A stretch of DNA of 64,000 nucleotides from Bacillota bacterium (GCA_023460085.1 JAEWRI010000039.1:1-64000), one strand, 5' to 3'; shown: positions 38,101 through 45,173, numbered from the stretch's first letter. Notes: a model not told the origin generated them from the sequence alone. A program made the numbers and translations.

Positions 38101-38842
38101 CCATACCTTTACGGTGAGCTTCGTCGATTATGACGGCACCCCGCTGGGCACCCAGACGGTGAACTGGAATACGGCTGCGACGGCTCCTGAAGAGCCGGGC
38201 CGGACGGGATTCTATTTCGCGGGCTGGGATAAGGACTTCAGCGCGGTGAAGGAAAACATGACGGTGACAGCACAGTATACACGCAGCCTCTATACGGTAC
38301 GGTTCGTCGATTACGACGGCACGGTACTGGATACGCAGTCCGTTGCGTGGAATCGCGGCGCAGGCGCTCCGGCGGATCCTGAACGCGAGGGCTACACCTT
38401 TACGGGCTGGGATACAGCATTCGATCCGGTTCGCTCGAATCTCGTGGTAACAGCGCTGTACAGCATCAACACCTACACGGTGACTTTCATGGATTATGAC
38501 GGTACGGTGCTGGATACGCAGACGGTAGATTGGAACACTTCGGCAGTGGCTCCGGCGGATCCGTCCCGCGAGGGCTTTGAGTTCTCCGGCTGGGATGCAT
38601 CATACGATGGAGTCAAATCGAATCTCACCATCACGGCGCAATACAAGGCAGTCACCGTGATAGAGGACGAGGAAGTACCTGATACGGACGGCAGCGCCGT
38701 GGACGACGAGGCTGTGCCGACTGTCGGCGGCGCGGGGTTTGCCTGGTGGTGGATATTGATCATCGCCGCGGGCGTGACGGTGCTGTTCTTCCTGATATTC
38801 TTCGTTGCACGCCGCAGGAAGGACGAGCAAAAACAGCAGTAG
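35156..38842 (+). CDS. Large surface protein with InlB-like/Listeria-Bacteroides repeats
   Basis: A 1228-residue cell-surface protein. Signal peptide at 1-25 (cleavage after ALA). Residues about 130-290 hold InlB B-repeat-like domains (NAGAGGSITKNPD.., WTGDASG). From about 435 follow Listeria-Bacteroides repeats (GYTFAGW..LFAKWTAN), including six near-identical 80-residue units (502-981). Three 60-residue repeats (FVDYDGTVLDTQ) come next. A C-terminal helix WWWILIIAAGVTVLFFLIFFV and basic tail anchor it; no LPXTG motif. A likely adhesin or matrix protein, controlled by the c-di-GMP riboswitch directly upstream. Ligand unknown. The ribosome site is TTGGAGG. Confidence 0.88.
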   Translation: MKKRIIVVALAIALVLAMIPVAALADGTVTTQVFHERVVALGYWVNIDTKTTYQSTSEQGGTISDNRWALSSLWSQGSWTFTASEKTGYEFVGWTYSGPSGAFSVSGKTLTITYKGNSQNYNATAEFRYLPRYTLTANAGAGGSITKNPDTATYPRGTSVTLTAVPGNGYRFVSWTGDASGTNKTTSITMDGNKTVGAVFELLPTYTVDVSVTPGGTGTVTKNPDVAAYWEGRNVTLTAAANAGWRFSHWSGSVTGTANPITFAVNSSMNVTANFVKTYNITLSTQGNGDLDHESRVEGTRDAGTVIHLNDADPDPDAFWSFLGWRDNDTGELLSSDTFTLDRDRSFTAVFTDTEYLTVYAWTNGYLAHDISGHYGRGAVINLNDAQPKGYTGYTFDKWQEFNSGWEDVTLQGGQPIITIGDWNYFRAVFKVATYTVSFEENGGSTVADQTVTHGYKATKPADPTRTGYDFAGWYKNSGLTTPFDFNTAITANTAIYAKWTAHSYTVNYDGNGSDGGSTASSSHTYDISSALTVNGFTRTGYTFAGWATAGTGDVVYGNNASVLNLTAAKNGSVTLFAKWTANGYTVAYNGNGATDGSTSSSSHTFGVSSALTANGFTRTGYTFAGWAATDTGDVVYGDGAAVLNLTHVNGGTVTLFAKWTANSYTVNYNGNGATGGNTASSSHTYDVSTTLTANGFTRTGYTFAGWAATDTGDVVYGDGAAVLNLTNVNSGTVTLFAKWTANSYTVAYDGNGATGGDTASSSHTYDVSTTLTANGFTRTGYTFAGWAATDTGDVVYGDGAAVLNLTHVNSGTVTLFAKWTANSYTVAYDGNGATDGDTASSSHTYDISTALTANGFTRTGYTFAGWAATAAGDAIYGDEADVLNLASENGSTVTLFAKWTANGYTVSYNGNGATGGDTASSSHTYDVSAALSTNGFTKDGHTFAGWAATETGSVEYADGANVLNLTADRNGTVTLFAKWTIHTFTVSFVDYDGTPLGTQTVNWNTAATAPEEPGRTGFYFAGWDKDFSAVKENMTVTAQYTRSLYTVRFVDYDGTVLDTQSVAWNRGAGAPADPEREGYTFTGWDTAFDPVRSNLVVTALYSINTYTVTFMDYDGTVLDTQTVDWNTSAVAPADPSREGFEFSGWDASYDGVKSNLTITAQYKAVTVIEDEEVPDTDGSAVDDEAVPTVGGAGFAWWWILIIAAGVTVLFFLIFFVARRRKDEQKQQ
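36661..38100 (+). repeat. Six 240-bp in-frame tandem repeats
   Basis: Six units of exactly 240 bp start near 36661, 36901, 37141, 37381, 37621 and 37861. The central four are nearly identical in DNA; the first and last are more diverged. This suggests recent expansion by recombination, and copy number may vary between strains or be compressed in assembly. Confidence 0.9.
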
Positions 38843-38866
38843 TTAAAAAATACGTTGCCCCCTGGG

Positions 38867-38893
38867 ATGCCCCGGCTATGCCGGGGCATTTTT
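38867..38893 (+). terminator. Terminator after the adhesin gene
   Basis: ATGCCCCGGC (38867-38876), loop TAT, GCCGGGGCAT (38880-38889), then T-rich. Confidence 0.92.
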
Positions 38894-39157
38894 ATATCTC
38901 CGACGCCCTGCTTCGCGGAGGCTTTCATACTGTAAAAAAGACACAAAGTTATACCAAAAGCGGCTGAACAGAAAGAATATTTATTCATTTTCGCAACGGC
39001 ATATGCGATTGCCCCATACGCAGTGAGACTGATGGAAGCCGCCTTTTAGCGCTGCAGCCGAGATTGCGAAGGGTGTCGAATGAGCGCTTTTGAGCGCAAT
39101 AACGGCCTATTCTTGTGAATGAATTGGGAACAATCGTGTAAGAAAAGCGCGAAAGGC
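38894..39157. other. Intergenic stretch without recognised features
   Basis: No gene, RNA motif or repeat was recognised between the adhesin terminator and the next promoter. Confidence 0.5.
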
Positions 39158-39186
39158 TTGCACTGCTCTGGGATATTGTGTATATT
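39158..39186 (+). promoter_or_regulatory. Promoter of the cell-wall hydrolase gene
   Basis: TTGCAC (39158-39163), 17-nt spacer, TATATT (39181-39186). It predicts a leader of about 140 nt before the start codon. Confidence 0.6.
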
Positions 39187-39330
39187 AACTCACTGTACTC
39201 ACACGCAATGGCGCGGGGGCGTATAGTAAAGCAGGCACGGAACCTGCGAATCCCCTTAAAAACTGCGATAAAGCGTGTAGGTATACATCACCTGGGATAT
39301 GACGGAAGAGATACGATCACAAAGGAGGAG
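39187..39330 (+). promoter_or_regulatory. Possible structured 5' leader
   Basis: The leader contains GCAGG (39231-39235) pairing with CCTGC (39243-39247), enclosed by GGGG (39216-39219) and CCCC (39252-39255). It does not match a riboswitch class I can identify. Cell-wall hydrolases are often under RNA control, so it is listed tentatively. Confidence 0.3.
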
Positions 39331-39906
39331 ATGGATATCAGGAAGCTGATAGCGGGGCTGGCCGTGGTGTGCATTCTGAGTTTCTCCGGATCTGCGCTGG
39401 CGGTATCGCCGGAAGGTGCGGGAGAAGCTGAAGAACACACGGTCGTCGTATCCGTGGAGGATATTACGGCTGTTATGGAGCAGCTCACGGAATATGAGGA
39501 GGATCTGAATGTACTCGCGCGGTTGGTTTATGCGGAAGCGCGGGGCATACAGAGCAAGGCGGAGCAGGCGGCGGTTATCTGGTGCGTGCTGAACCGTGTG
39601 GACAAAGGCTACTGGGGCGATTCGATTTCCGGCGTTGTGCGCGCCCGCTCGCAGTTCGCGTATTCGTCCAGTACACCGGTGAACGACGGTTTTCTGGAGC
39701 TCGCGAAGGACGTGGTTGTGCGCTGGCTGCTAGAGAAACGGGGCATTACAGACGTAGGAAGGGTGCTGCCGGCGAATTACCTCTACTTCGCCGGACGGAA
39801 CGGGCATAATTGGTTCAGGAAGACTTACAACAGCAGCAGTTATTGGGACTGGTCTCTGCCTGATCCGTATGAGGAACCGACAGCAGCGGTTGAACCGGCT
39901 GCGTAA
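39331..39906 (+). CDS. SleB/CwlJ-type cell-wall hydrolase
   Basis: A 191-residue exported protein: signal peptide (about 1-27), a short linker, and a Hydrolase_2 (SleB-like) domain from about 65. The domain shows LARLVYAEARGIQSKAEQAAVIWCVLNRV, with the catalytic Glu in YAEARG, and NYLYFAGRNGHNWF. The family includes spore-cortex lytic enzymes and vegetative peptidoglycan hydrolases; no germination partner gene is nearby, so a general wall role is equally likely. The start at 39331 follows AAAGGAGGAG; the frame open from 39178 lies in the leader. Confidence 0.85.
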   Translation: MDIRKLIAGLAVVCILSFSGSALAVSPEGAGEAEEHTVVVSVEDITAVMEQLTEYEEDLNVLARLVYAEARGIQSKAEQAAVIWCVLNRVDKGYWGDSISGVVRARSQFAYSSSTPVNDGFLELAKDVVVRWLLEKRGITDVGRVLPANYLYFAGRNGHNWFRKTYNSSSYWDWSLPDPYEEPTAAVEPAA

Positions 39907-39912
39907 CAGGCT

Positions 39913-39940
39913 AAACGCCCTCCAAACCGGGGGCGTTTTC
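39913..39940 (+). terminator. Terminator after the hydrolase gene
   Basis: AAACGCCC (39913-39920) pairs with GGGCGTTT (39931-39938), followed by T-rich sequence. Confidence 0.8.
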
Positions 39941-39954
39941 CTTTGCAATGATAC

Positions 39955-39983
39955 TTGACACCGGCTGCGTGTGGCGATACACT
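39955..39983 (+). promoter_or_regulatory. Promoter of the DMT permease gene
   Basis: Perfect TTGACA (39955-39960), 17-nt spacer, TACACT (39978-39983). Confidence 0.7.
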
Positions 39984-40027
39984 CACTGTTGCCCGGCTTC
40001 AGCGGGACATACAGCTGTGAGGATTCC

Positions 40028-40972
40028 ATGCGCAACCGTAACGCAGTACCTTATCTAATGCTCACCTGCACATCCGTGATATTTGGATTTTCGTTTTTAG
40101 TAACCCGGGGTGCTCTGGAAACGCTGGGAGAGTTTCAGATGCTTGGTTTGCGTTTTGCGCTGGCAGCAATTGTGATGACCGTGCTTACCGCGGTGCGCGC
40201 CGTAAAGGTACGCATCAGCCGGGCCAAGCTGAAGGCGCTGCTGCCGCTTGCGCTGATTCAATCCCTGATTTATTTCACAGGCGAGACATACGGTATCCGG
40301 CTGACGTCCGCTTCCGAGTCGGGCATGATGATAGCGCTGATTCCCATTGCCATTGCGCTCTTTTCAGTGGCGATACTGAAGGAAAGGCTTACCGTGCGCC
40401 AGTGGGTATCCATCGGCGCGTCGGTGGGCGGCGTCGCGCTGATTGTGGCTGCGCATGGCTTCAGCGGCGGCGGAAGCGCGCTGGGATATGGGCTGCTGCT
40501 TGTTGCCGTCATCGCGGAAGGCTTTTACTGCGCGCTGGCCCGCCGTGTCTCCGCACTTTGTTCACCGTTTGAGCTGACGCTGGTGACGATGTGGACAGGT
40601 GCGATTGGTTTTAACATCATTGGTGTTTCTTCTGCGGCGGCGCAGGGAACGCTGACAAGTTATCTGTCCGCAGCGCTGACACCCGGTGCGTATCCAGGGC
40701 TGCTGTATCTGGGTTTGCTGTCCTCCATTGCCGCGTTTTTCGGTGTCAACTACGCGCTTTCCAGGATCCCGGCGAGCAATACCGCCGCGTTTTCCAACCT
40801 GACCACCGTGGTGAGTGTGCTTGCGGGAGCCCTGCTGGGAGGAGAGACGCTCTATCCGCTGCAAATCGCGGGCATGACGGTGATATTGCTCTCCATATGG
40901 GGCATTGCCGGCGGGAAGCCTGCCCATCCCGGCTGCCCGCAGGATGTGCAGACCAGTACCGAAAACCCATGA
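40028..40972 (+). CDS. EamA/DMT-family permease
   Basis: A 314-residue membrane protein with ten predicted helices in two EamA repeats (about 8-140 and 150-290). It opens YLMLTCTSVIFGFSFLVTRGALE, typical of drug/metabolite exporters; TSASESGMMIALIPI ends the first repeat and NTAAFSNLTTVVSVLAGALLGGE lies in the second. Substrate unknown. ATG 40028 follows GTGAGG. Confidence 0.88.
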   Translation: MRNRNAVPYLMLTCTSVIFGFSFLVTRGALETLGEFQMLGLRFALAAIVMTVLTAVRAVKVRISRAKLKALLPLALIQSLIYFTGETYGIRLTSASESGMMIALIPIAIALFSVAILKERLTVRQWVSIGASVGGVALIVAAHGFSGGGSALGYGLLLVAVIAEGFYCALARRVSALCSPFELTLVTMWTGAIGFNIIGVSSAAAQGTLTSYLSAALTPGAYPGLLYLGLLSSIAAFFGVNYALSRIPASNTAAFSNLTTVVSVLAGALLGGETLYPLQIAGMTVILLSIWGIAGGKPAHPGCPQDVQTSTENP

Positions 40973-40997
40973 GCGCCTGGCGGGCGCTTTTGTTTTT
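40972..40997 (+). terminator. Terminator after the permease gene
   Basis: AGCGCC (40972-40977) pairs with GGCGCT (40983-40988), followed by TTTTGTTTTT. It starts at the last base of the stop codon. Confidence 0.75.
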
Positions 40998-41018
40998 ATT
41001 GGCGGATTGTGGTATAGT
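40990..41018 (+). promoter_or_regulatory. Promoter of the flavin reductase gene
   Basis: TTGTTT (40990-40995), 17-nt spacer, TATAGT (41013-41018), overlapping the tail of the preceding terminator. Confidence 0.5.
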
Positions 41019-41047
41019 AAGCGCAGGAAATGTCAGGGGGGATAGGT

Positions 41048-41614
41048 ATGGAAAAACTGAAACTGCTCGCTATCGTGGGATCGCTGCGCAAGGACTCCTT
41101 CAACCGTCAGCTGGCGCTGGCCGCCGAGAAGGCGTTGGGCGGCGAAGCCGAGATGGTGATTCTGAATTATACGGACGTGCCGCTGATGAATGAGGACATC
41201 GAATTTCCCGCACCGGAGGCCGTCAGGCGCGTGCGTGAGGCCGTTAAAGCCGCGGATGGACTGTGGTTCTTCACGCCCGAATACAACCACTCCATTCCGG
41301 GTGTGCTGAAGAACCTCATAGACTGGCTGTCGCGTAAACCGGGGGAGAAAGAGAGCGCCGTGCTTTGGCGGAAACCCGCTGCTTTCAGCGGCATTACGCC
41401 CGGCATGGCGGGCACTGCCAATGCGCAGGATCATCTCGTCGCGGTGCTGAGCCTTCTCAACATGGACTTAATGAACGCGCCGCGCCTCACGATTCCAAAT
41501 GCCTGGGACCAGGCGAACGATACAGGGCATCTGATACTGGCGGAGAGCGCGCCTTACCTGGAGAAGCAGGCGAATGCCTTTGTCGCGTTCCTGCGCAAGC
41601 GTAAGGCGCTGTAA
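41048..41614 (+). CDS. NAD(P)H-dependent FMN reductase (ChrR/azoreductase family)
   Basis: A 188-residue flavodoxin-fold enzyme. The FMN phosphate loop is GSLRKDSFNRQLA and the second FMN contact is TPEYNHSIPGVLKNLIDWLSR, the hallmark of the YieF/ChrR quinone/chromate/azo reductases. It reduces quinones or other small electrophiles in the cytoplasm, usually as protection from redox stress. The start at 41048 follows AGGGGGGATAG. An alkaline-phosphatase gene follows at 32 bp on the same strand. Confidence 0.9.
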   Translation: MEKLKLLAIVGSLRKDSFNRQLALAAEKALGGEAEMVILNYTDVPLMNEDIEFPAPEAVRRVREAVKAADGLWFFTPEYNHSIPGVLKNLIDWLSRKPGEKESAVLWRKPAAFSGITPGMAGTANAQDHLVAVLSLLNMDLMNAPRLTIPNAWDQANDTGHLILAESAPYLEKQANAFVAFLRKRKAL

Positions 41615-41646
41615 GCCCTGCTGAGGGCCAAATAGGGGGGTAGCTT

Positions 41647-42873
41647 ATGAAGAGGCTTATACGGGCGTTGCTGTATGCGGCGCTTGTACTGGGGCTGCTG
41701 GCGGCCTGTGCGCCTGTACAGCCGTCGGTGTCTTCTTTGCCGACGCCGGAGATCAGTCGGGCGAGCGCTTCGGCGGAGCCAACCCCTGCACCTGTGCAGA
41801 TACAGTCCGTTTCACCCAAGTACGTATTCCTGTTTATCGGCGACGGCATGGCGCTTGCACAGGTATATGCTGCGCAGATGGTCCTTGGCGCGGCGCAGGG
41901 TGTGCCCGCGGCGCTTTCGTTCACGCAGTTTCCGTATACGGGGAGCGCGACCAGCTATGACGCCACCTCGTTCATTCCGGATTCCGCGGCAGCGGGTACT
42001 GCCATCGCGTGCGGAGTGAAAACCCGGCGGGGCGTCATCGGAATGGAAGCGGATCTTTCTACAGCCGCGCCGAATATCGCGGAACTTTTCAAAGCGGATG
42101 GCAAAAAAATCGGCATTGTGACCAGCGTCACGCTCAATAACGCTACGCCCGCGGTTTTCTACGCGCATGTGGACTCCCGGGGTGACGCGTATGAAATCGC
42201 ACGGCAGATGTCGGAGAGCGGCGTGGATTATTTCGGCGGCGGCAGTCTTGCGAGCCCTCAGGGCAGCAGCGGCGATGAGGTGAGCGCTTTCACGCTGCTG
42301 GAGCAGAACGGGTATACGCTGGCGGATACGGCGGAGGAAATCGCCGCATTGAGCGCATCCTCCGGCAAGGCGTATGCCATCAGCCCGGCACTGGACAGCA
42401 GCGGCGCGATGCCCTTTGCGCTGGACGCGGCGGAGGGCGCGCTGACGCTGGCGGATTTCGTGCGCACAGGCATCAAGGTGCTGGACAACGACGACGGCTT
42501 TTTCATGATGTGCGAGTCGGGCAAGGTGGACTGGGCATGCCACGCCAACGACGCGGCTTCCGCCATCGGCGAGGTGACCGCGCTTTCCGACGCGGTGCAG
42601 GCTGCGCTGGATTTTGCGGCTGAGCATCCCGGCGAGGTGCTGATCGTCGTCACCGCGGACCACGAAACCGGCGGAATGTCGCTTGGCAACGCGTCAATGC
42701 AATACGGCACCGATTTTGGACTGCTCTCGGAGCAGACGATATCGTATAGTGCCTTTACCGCGGCGCTTAACGCGCAGAAGACGGACGAACTGACGCTGCT
42801 GGAGCTGCAGCCCGCCATACGCGAGGGCTTTGGCATCGGCGTACCGGCGACGGCACTGCCGCCATTACGTTGA
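41647..42873 (+). CDS. Alkaline phosphatase, N-terminal part of a frameshifted gene
   Basis: A 408-residue PhoA-type metalloenzyme fragment, exported as a lipoprotein (lipobox LLAAC). Visible are FIGDGMA (metal ligand Asp), the nucleophile Ser113 in PDSAAAGTAIACG, ESGKVDWACHANDA and TADHETGGM. The frame breaks at about 42846: from GGCGTACCGG onward the family sequence continues in the next frame (GDGTAAITLNAGEY). One added G at 42846-42847 restores a continuous protein of about 505 residues. As written, the product lacks the last metal-ligand His. True mutation or sequence error cannot be told apart here. Confidence 0.85.
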   Translation: MKRLIRALLYAALVLGLLAACAPVQPSVSSLPTPEISRASASAEPTPAPVQIQSVSPKYVFLFIGDGMALAQVYAAQMVLGAAQGVPAALSFTQFPYTGSATSYDATSFIPDSAAAGTAIACGVKTRRGVIGMEADLSTAAPNIAELFKADGKKIGIVTSVTLNNATPAVFYAHVDSRGDAYEIARQMSESGVDYFGGGSLASPQGSSGDEVSAFTLLEQNGYTLADTAEEIAALSASSGKAYAISPALDSSGAMPFALDAAEGALTLADFVRTGIKVLDNDDGFFMMCESGKVDWACHANDAASAIGEVTALSDAVQAALDFAAEHPGEVLIVVTADHETGGMSLGNASMQYGTDFGLLSEQTISYSAFTAALNAQKTDELTLLELQPAIREGFGIGVPATALPPLR

Positions 42874-43163
42874 ATGCGGGGGAGTACGCGCTGCTTCAGG
42901 AGGCTTTCGCGCAGTCGATGCTGCCCAAATCTCAGCGCGACGACTCTGCCGAGGCCAAGCTGCGCTACGGCGGATACGAGCCGCTGACCGTTACGCTGAC
43001 GCATCTGCTGGACGATCGCGCGGGCGTGGGCTGGACTTCCTATGTGCATACCGCGATGCCCGTGCCGGTGTATGCGTATGGCCCGGGCGCGGAGGAGTTT
43101 ACCGGCTTTTTCGACAATACGGAGATATTCACCCTGATTTCCTCAATTTGCGGGCTGAACTGA
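42870..43163 (+). pseudogene. Alkaline phosphatase, C-terminal fragment
   Basis: The displaced end of the alkaline phosphatase in the alternate frame; its homology begins about 42846, before the ATG at 42870. It holds GWTSYVHTAMPVPVYAYGPGA, with the His that binds zinc in the family, and a normal C-terminus. No ribosome site of its own was seen, so it is probably not translated separately. Confidence 0.8.
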
Positions 43164-43181
43164 GAAATCAAGATTGCGGTG

Positions 43182-43205
43182 AGGACGCTCCGGCGTCCTT
43201 TTTTT
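43182..43205 (+). terminator. Terminator after the phosphatase gene
   Basis: AGGACGC (43182-43188), loop TCCG, GCGTCCT (43193-43199), seven T. Confidence 0.92.
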
Positions 43206-43322
43206 ATGCCGTTACGCGGCGCAGAGGAAAGCGGAACATACACAGAACAGCAAAAGTACACATATTATATGGGGTAACAGTATGCGATACCCGTTATCTC
43301 TGAAAAGCAGGTGTAAAAGCGT

Positions 43323-43778
43323 ATGAATCAACAACATGATCTGCTCATGGCGTTGCTGGAAATGGTACTGAAAGGTGACTTAGAATCGGTCGTTTCAGCA
43401 TCGAAACAGGCTGAAACGAAGCCCCAAGACAAAACGCAAACTCAACCCACAGCCGCGCAGGCGAAGCCTGAAGCCCCATCCTCGGGCGTGGTGATTCCCA
43501 AGGTTTCGAGGACTGACGGATGGGTTGATATGGCGGCGCCGGGGAAATACAATCCTCCCGGCGGAAGGCAGGCGGCTCCGGAATATGACAGGGTACACTA
43601 CGCACGTCAGCGCTATACCGACCGCATGCCAGGCTATTATCCGTATCGCGGAGCCTATTCCTCTATGCTTGGTTCGGCATTCAGACAGCCGTCAATGGGG
43701 TACAGAGACTCTGACTGGCGCAAACCGTATTGCAGCCGGCCCCGAAACGATGGCGAGCCCTGGCCCTGGGAGCGTTGA
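43323..43778 (+). CDS. Hypothetical Pro/Tyr/Arg-rich protein
   Basis: A 151-residue protein of unknown family. A short helical N-terminus (1-28, LLMALLEMVLKGDL) leads to a Gln/Lys/Pro/Thr-rich linker and a basic Tyr/Arg/Pro-rich C-terminal half (RVHYARQRYTDRMPGYYPYRG) that looks disordered. No signal peptide or membrane helix. The ribosome site is weak (CAGGTG). Composition resembles small spore-coat or surface-associated proteins, and the next gene is also a low-complexity protein, but no function can be assigned. Confidence 0.6.
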   Translation: MNQQHDLLMALLEMVLKGDLESVVSASKQAETKPQDKTQTQPTAAQAKPEAPSSGVVIPKVSRTDGWVDMAAPGKYNPPGGRQAAPEYDRVHYARQRYTDRMPGYYPYRGAYSSMLGSAFRQPSMGYRDSDWRKPYCSRPRNDGEPWPWER

Positions 43779-43923
43779 GGTGACAGGAAGAGCCCTTCGT
43801 ATAAGCGCCGCGGAGGGCTCTTGCGGCAAGAACCCGGCGCACACACCAAACGCCCGGCGAAACCATATGATATACCGTAACCATATATGATCATTTGCCA
43901 TCCTTGAAAGAGGTGCTAAGGGT

Positions 43924-44718
43924 ATGGATAGAAGACAACCGATGATGCCACCCCGCCAGATGCCTGCTGGCGGGCAGGGGACAGGGCAAGGCACGGCTCC
44001 GGCGAACCGGGGCAACATGGGCGCAGCCCCGGCAAACCGAGGCAACATGGGCGCGGCACCGGCGAATCGCGGCGAGAACGCCATCAGCGTTCGCCCCATC
44101 CACACGGGCCAGAACATGGGAGCAGCCCCGATGAATCGCGGCAGCAACACGGGAACGCAGAACATGGGAGCAGCCCCGATGAACCGCGGGAGCAACATGG
44201 GAACGCAGAACATGGGAGCAGCCCCCATGAATCGCGGGAGCAACACGGGAACGCAGAACATGGGAGCAGCCCCGATGAATCGCGGGAGCAACATGGGAAC
44301 GCAGAACATGGGAGCAGCCCCGATGAACCGCGGGAGCAACATGGGAACGCAGAACATGGGCGCAGCTCCCATGAATCGCGGGAGCAACACGGGAACGCAG
44401 AACATGGGAGCAGCCCCGATGAACCGCGGCAGCAACATGGGAACGCAGAACATGGCGGCTCCGATGAATCGCGGCAGCAACATGGGAACGCAGAACATGG
44501 CAGCCCCGATGAACCGCGGGAGCAACATGGGAACGCAGAACATGGCGGCCCCGATGAACCGCGGGAGCAACATGGGTACCCGGAACATGGGACAGAATAT
44601 GGGCGCAAGCCCGAACCGGAGCGGCGGCAACATGTACACGCGGCCGATGAATGCCGGTCAGAACATGGGCGCGTCTCCGATGAATCGCGGGGGAAGCCCG
44701 ACCAACAACAACCGATAA
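43924..44718 (+). CDS. Low-complexity protein built of 15-16-residue repeats
   Basis: A 264-residue protein almost wholly of Asn, Gly, Met, Ala, Pro, Arg, Ser and Thr. Three NMGAAPANRG-type units come first (about residues 29-57), then ten tandem units of the type NMGAAPMNRGSNMGTQ (64-220), and a degenerate tail. No signal peptide, Cys or hydrophobic core, so it is expected to be disordered. The ribosome site is GAAAGAGGTG. The opposite strand is also open across the repeats (315 codons), but that is a by-product of the 3n-length units. Function unknown; coat-like structural or glycan/metal-binding roles are possible but unsupported. Confidence 0.6.
   Translation: MDRRQPMMPPRQMPAGGQGTGQGTAPANRGNMGAAPANRGNMGAAPANRGENAISVRPIHTGQNMGAAPMNRGSNTGTQNMGAAPMNRGSNMGTQNMGAAPMNRGSNTGTQNMGAAPMNRGSNMGTQNMGAAPMNRGSNMGTQNMGAAPMNRGSNTGTQNMGAAPMNRGSNMGTQNMAAPMNRGSNMGTQNMAAPMNRGSNMGTQNMAAPMNRGSNMGTRNMGQNMGASPNRSGGNMYTRPMNAGQNMGASPMNRGGSPTNNNR
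44113..44583 (+). repeat. Tandem repeat: seven 48-bp and three 45-bp units
   Basis: Units begin at 44113 and every 48 bp to 44401, then every 45 bp (44449, 44494, 44539). Within units the codon after AGCAAC alternates ACG/ATG (Thr/Met). The near-identity of units suggests recent expansion or homogenisation. Confidence 0.95.
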
Positions 44719-44748
44719 AGCGCGGAGCGATTGCGGGAGCCTGCGTTA

Positions 44749-44784
44749 AAAGAACCCGTCGCGGACAGGCCGTGCGGGTTCTTT
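44749..44784 (+). terminator. Hairpin after the repeat-protein gene
   Basis: AAAGAACCCG (from 44749) pairs with CGGGTTCTTT (44775-44784). The T-tail is short, so termination may be weak. A similar hairpin (43788-43796 with 43814-43822) follows the preceding gene. Confidence 0.5.
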
Positions 44785-44872
44785 GCGTATCAAGGGATAT
44801 TTTGGCGAAAGCGCGGTTTCCGGCGAAAGGCGTCGAAACCGGCTGCCCGGCCTTCGCGCGAACTATGTCCGT

Positions 44873-44949
44873 TTATTGCCTTGTCCCCGCCTCGCGCCTG
44901 CTGAAGCGCCGCACCAGCCATCGCACGCCGAGGACAATCCACAGGCCGA
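44873..44949 (-). pseudogene. Truncated copy of the 45-residue micro-gene
   Basis: On the minus strand this encodes LWIVLGVRWLVRRFSRR and a stop, matching the C-terminal half of the intact 45-residue protein at 45036-45173. The 5' half and ribosome site are missing. The break lies next to the palindromic element at 44956-45020. Confidence 0.55.
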
Positions 44950-44955
44950 CTAATC

Positions 44956-45020
44956 GTAGGGGCGGATATTATCCGCCCGCGGGGCTGTGCTACAGGCGGG
45001 CGACTGATAGTCGCCCCTAC
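44956..45020. repeat. Palindromic intergenic element (REP/MITE-like)
   Basis: A 65-bp element bounded by GTAGGGGCG (44956-44964) and CGCCCCTAC (45012-45020). It contains two perfect hairpins, GGCGGATA-T-TATCCGCC and GGGCGACT-GAT-AGTCGCCC. It separates the intact and truncated micro-gene copies. Such GTAGGGGCG-bounded repeats look like dispersed non-autonomous elements. Confidence 0.7.
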
Positions 45021-45035
45021 AAGGGGAAAGGGGCT

Positions 45036-45173
45036 TTACCGTCCCGTCCCCGTCCTGCGCCTGCCGAAGCGCCGCACCAGCCATCGCACGCCGAGGACTA
45101 CCCACAGGCCGATGCCGATGTAGCACAGGATGTTCAGGATGTGGATGAGGATGGTGGGGAAGGAGATTTGCAT
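45036..45173 (-). CDS. Micro-protein with one membrane helix (45 residues)
   Basis: A short gene with an excellent ribosome site (AGGAGG, 6 nt before the ATG at 45173). The product has a single hydrophobic helix (about 7-27, including LIHILNILCYIGIGLWVVLG) followed by a strongly basic tail (RWLVRRFGRRR), the layout of a small single-pass inner-membrane protein. No family is recognised. A C-terminal half-copy lies at 44873-44949. It follows the AIPR gene on the same strand by 22 bp, so co-transcription with the defence gene is possible. Confidence 0.55.
   Translation of the reverse strand: MQISFPTILIHILNILCYIGIGLWVVLGVRWLVRRFGRRRTGTGR

Noticed and set aside
35471..38104. An 877-codon open frame opposite the adhesin repeats
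   Set aside because: Repeat units of 3n length keep the antisense frame open; no start signals or recognisable domain.
39187..39330. ydaO/c-di-AMP riboswitch ahead of the cell-wall hydrolase
   Set aside because: The conserved junction sequences of that class could not be found; only a simple nested hairpin is visible.
44113..44583. CRISPR-like array
   Set aside because: Units are contiguous without unique spacers and are translated in frame, so this is a protein-coding tandem repeat.
43692..44639. A 315-codon minus-strand frame over the 48-bp repeats
   Set aside because: An artefact of in-frame repeats; the plus frame has a ribosome site and a sensible start and end.
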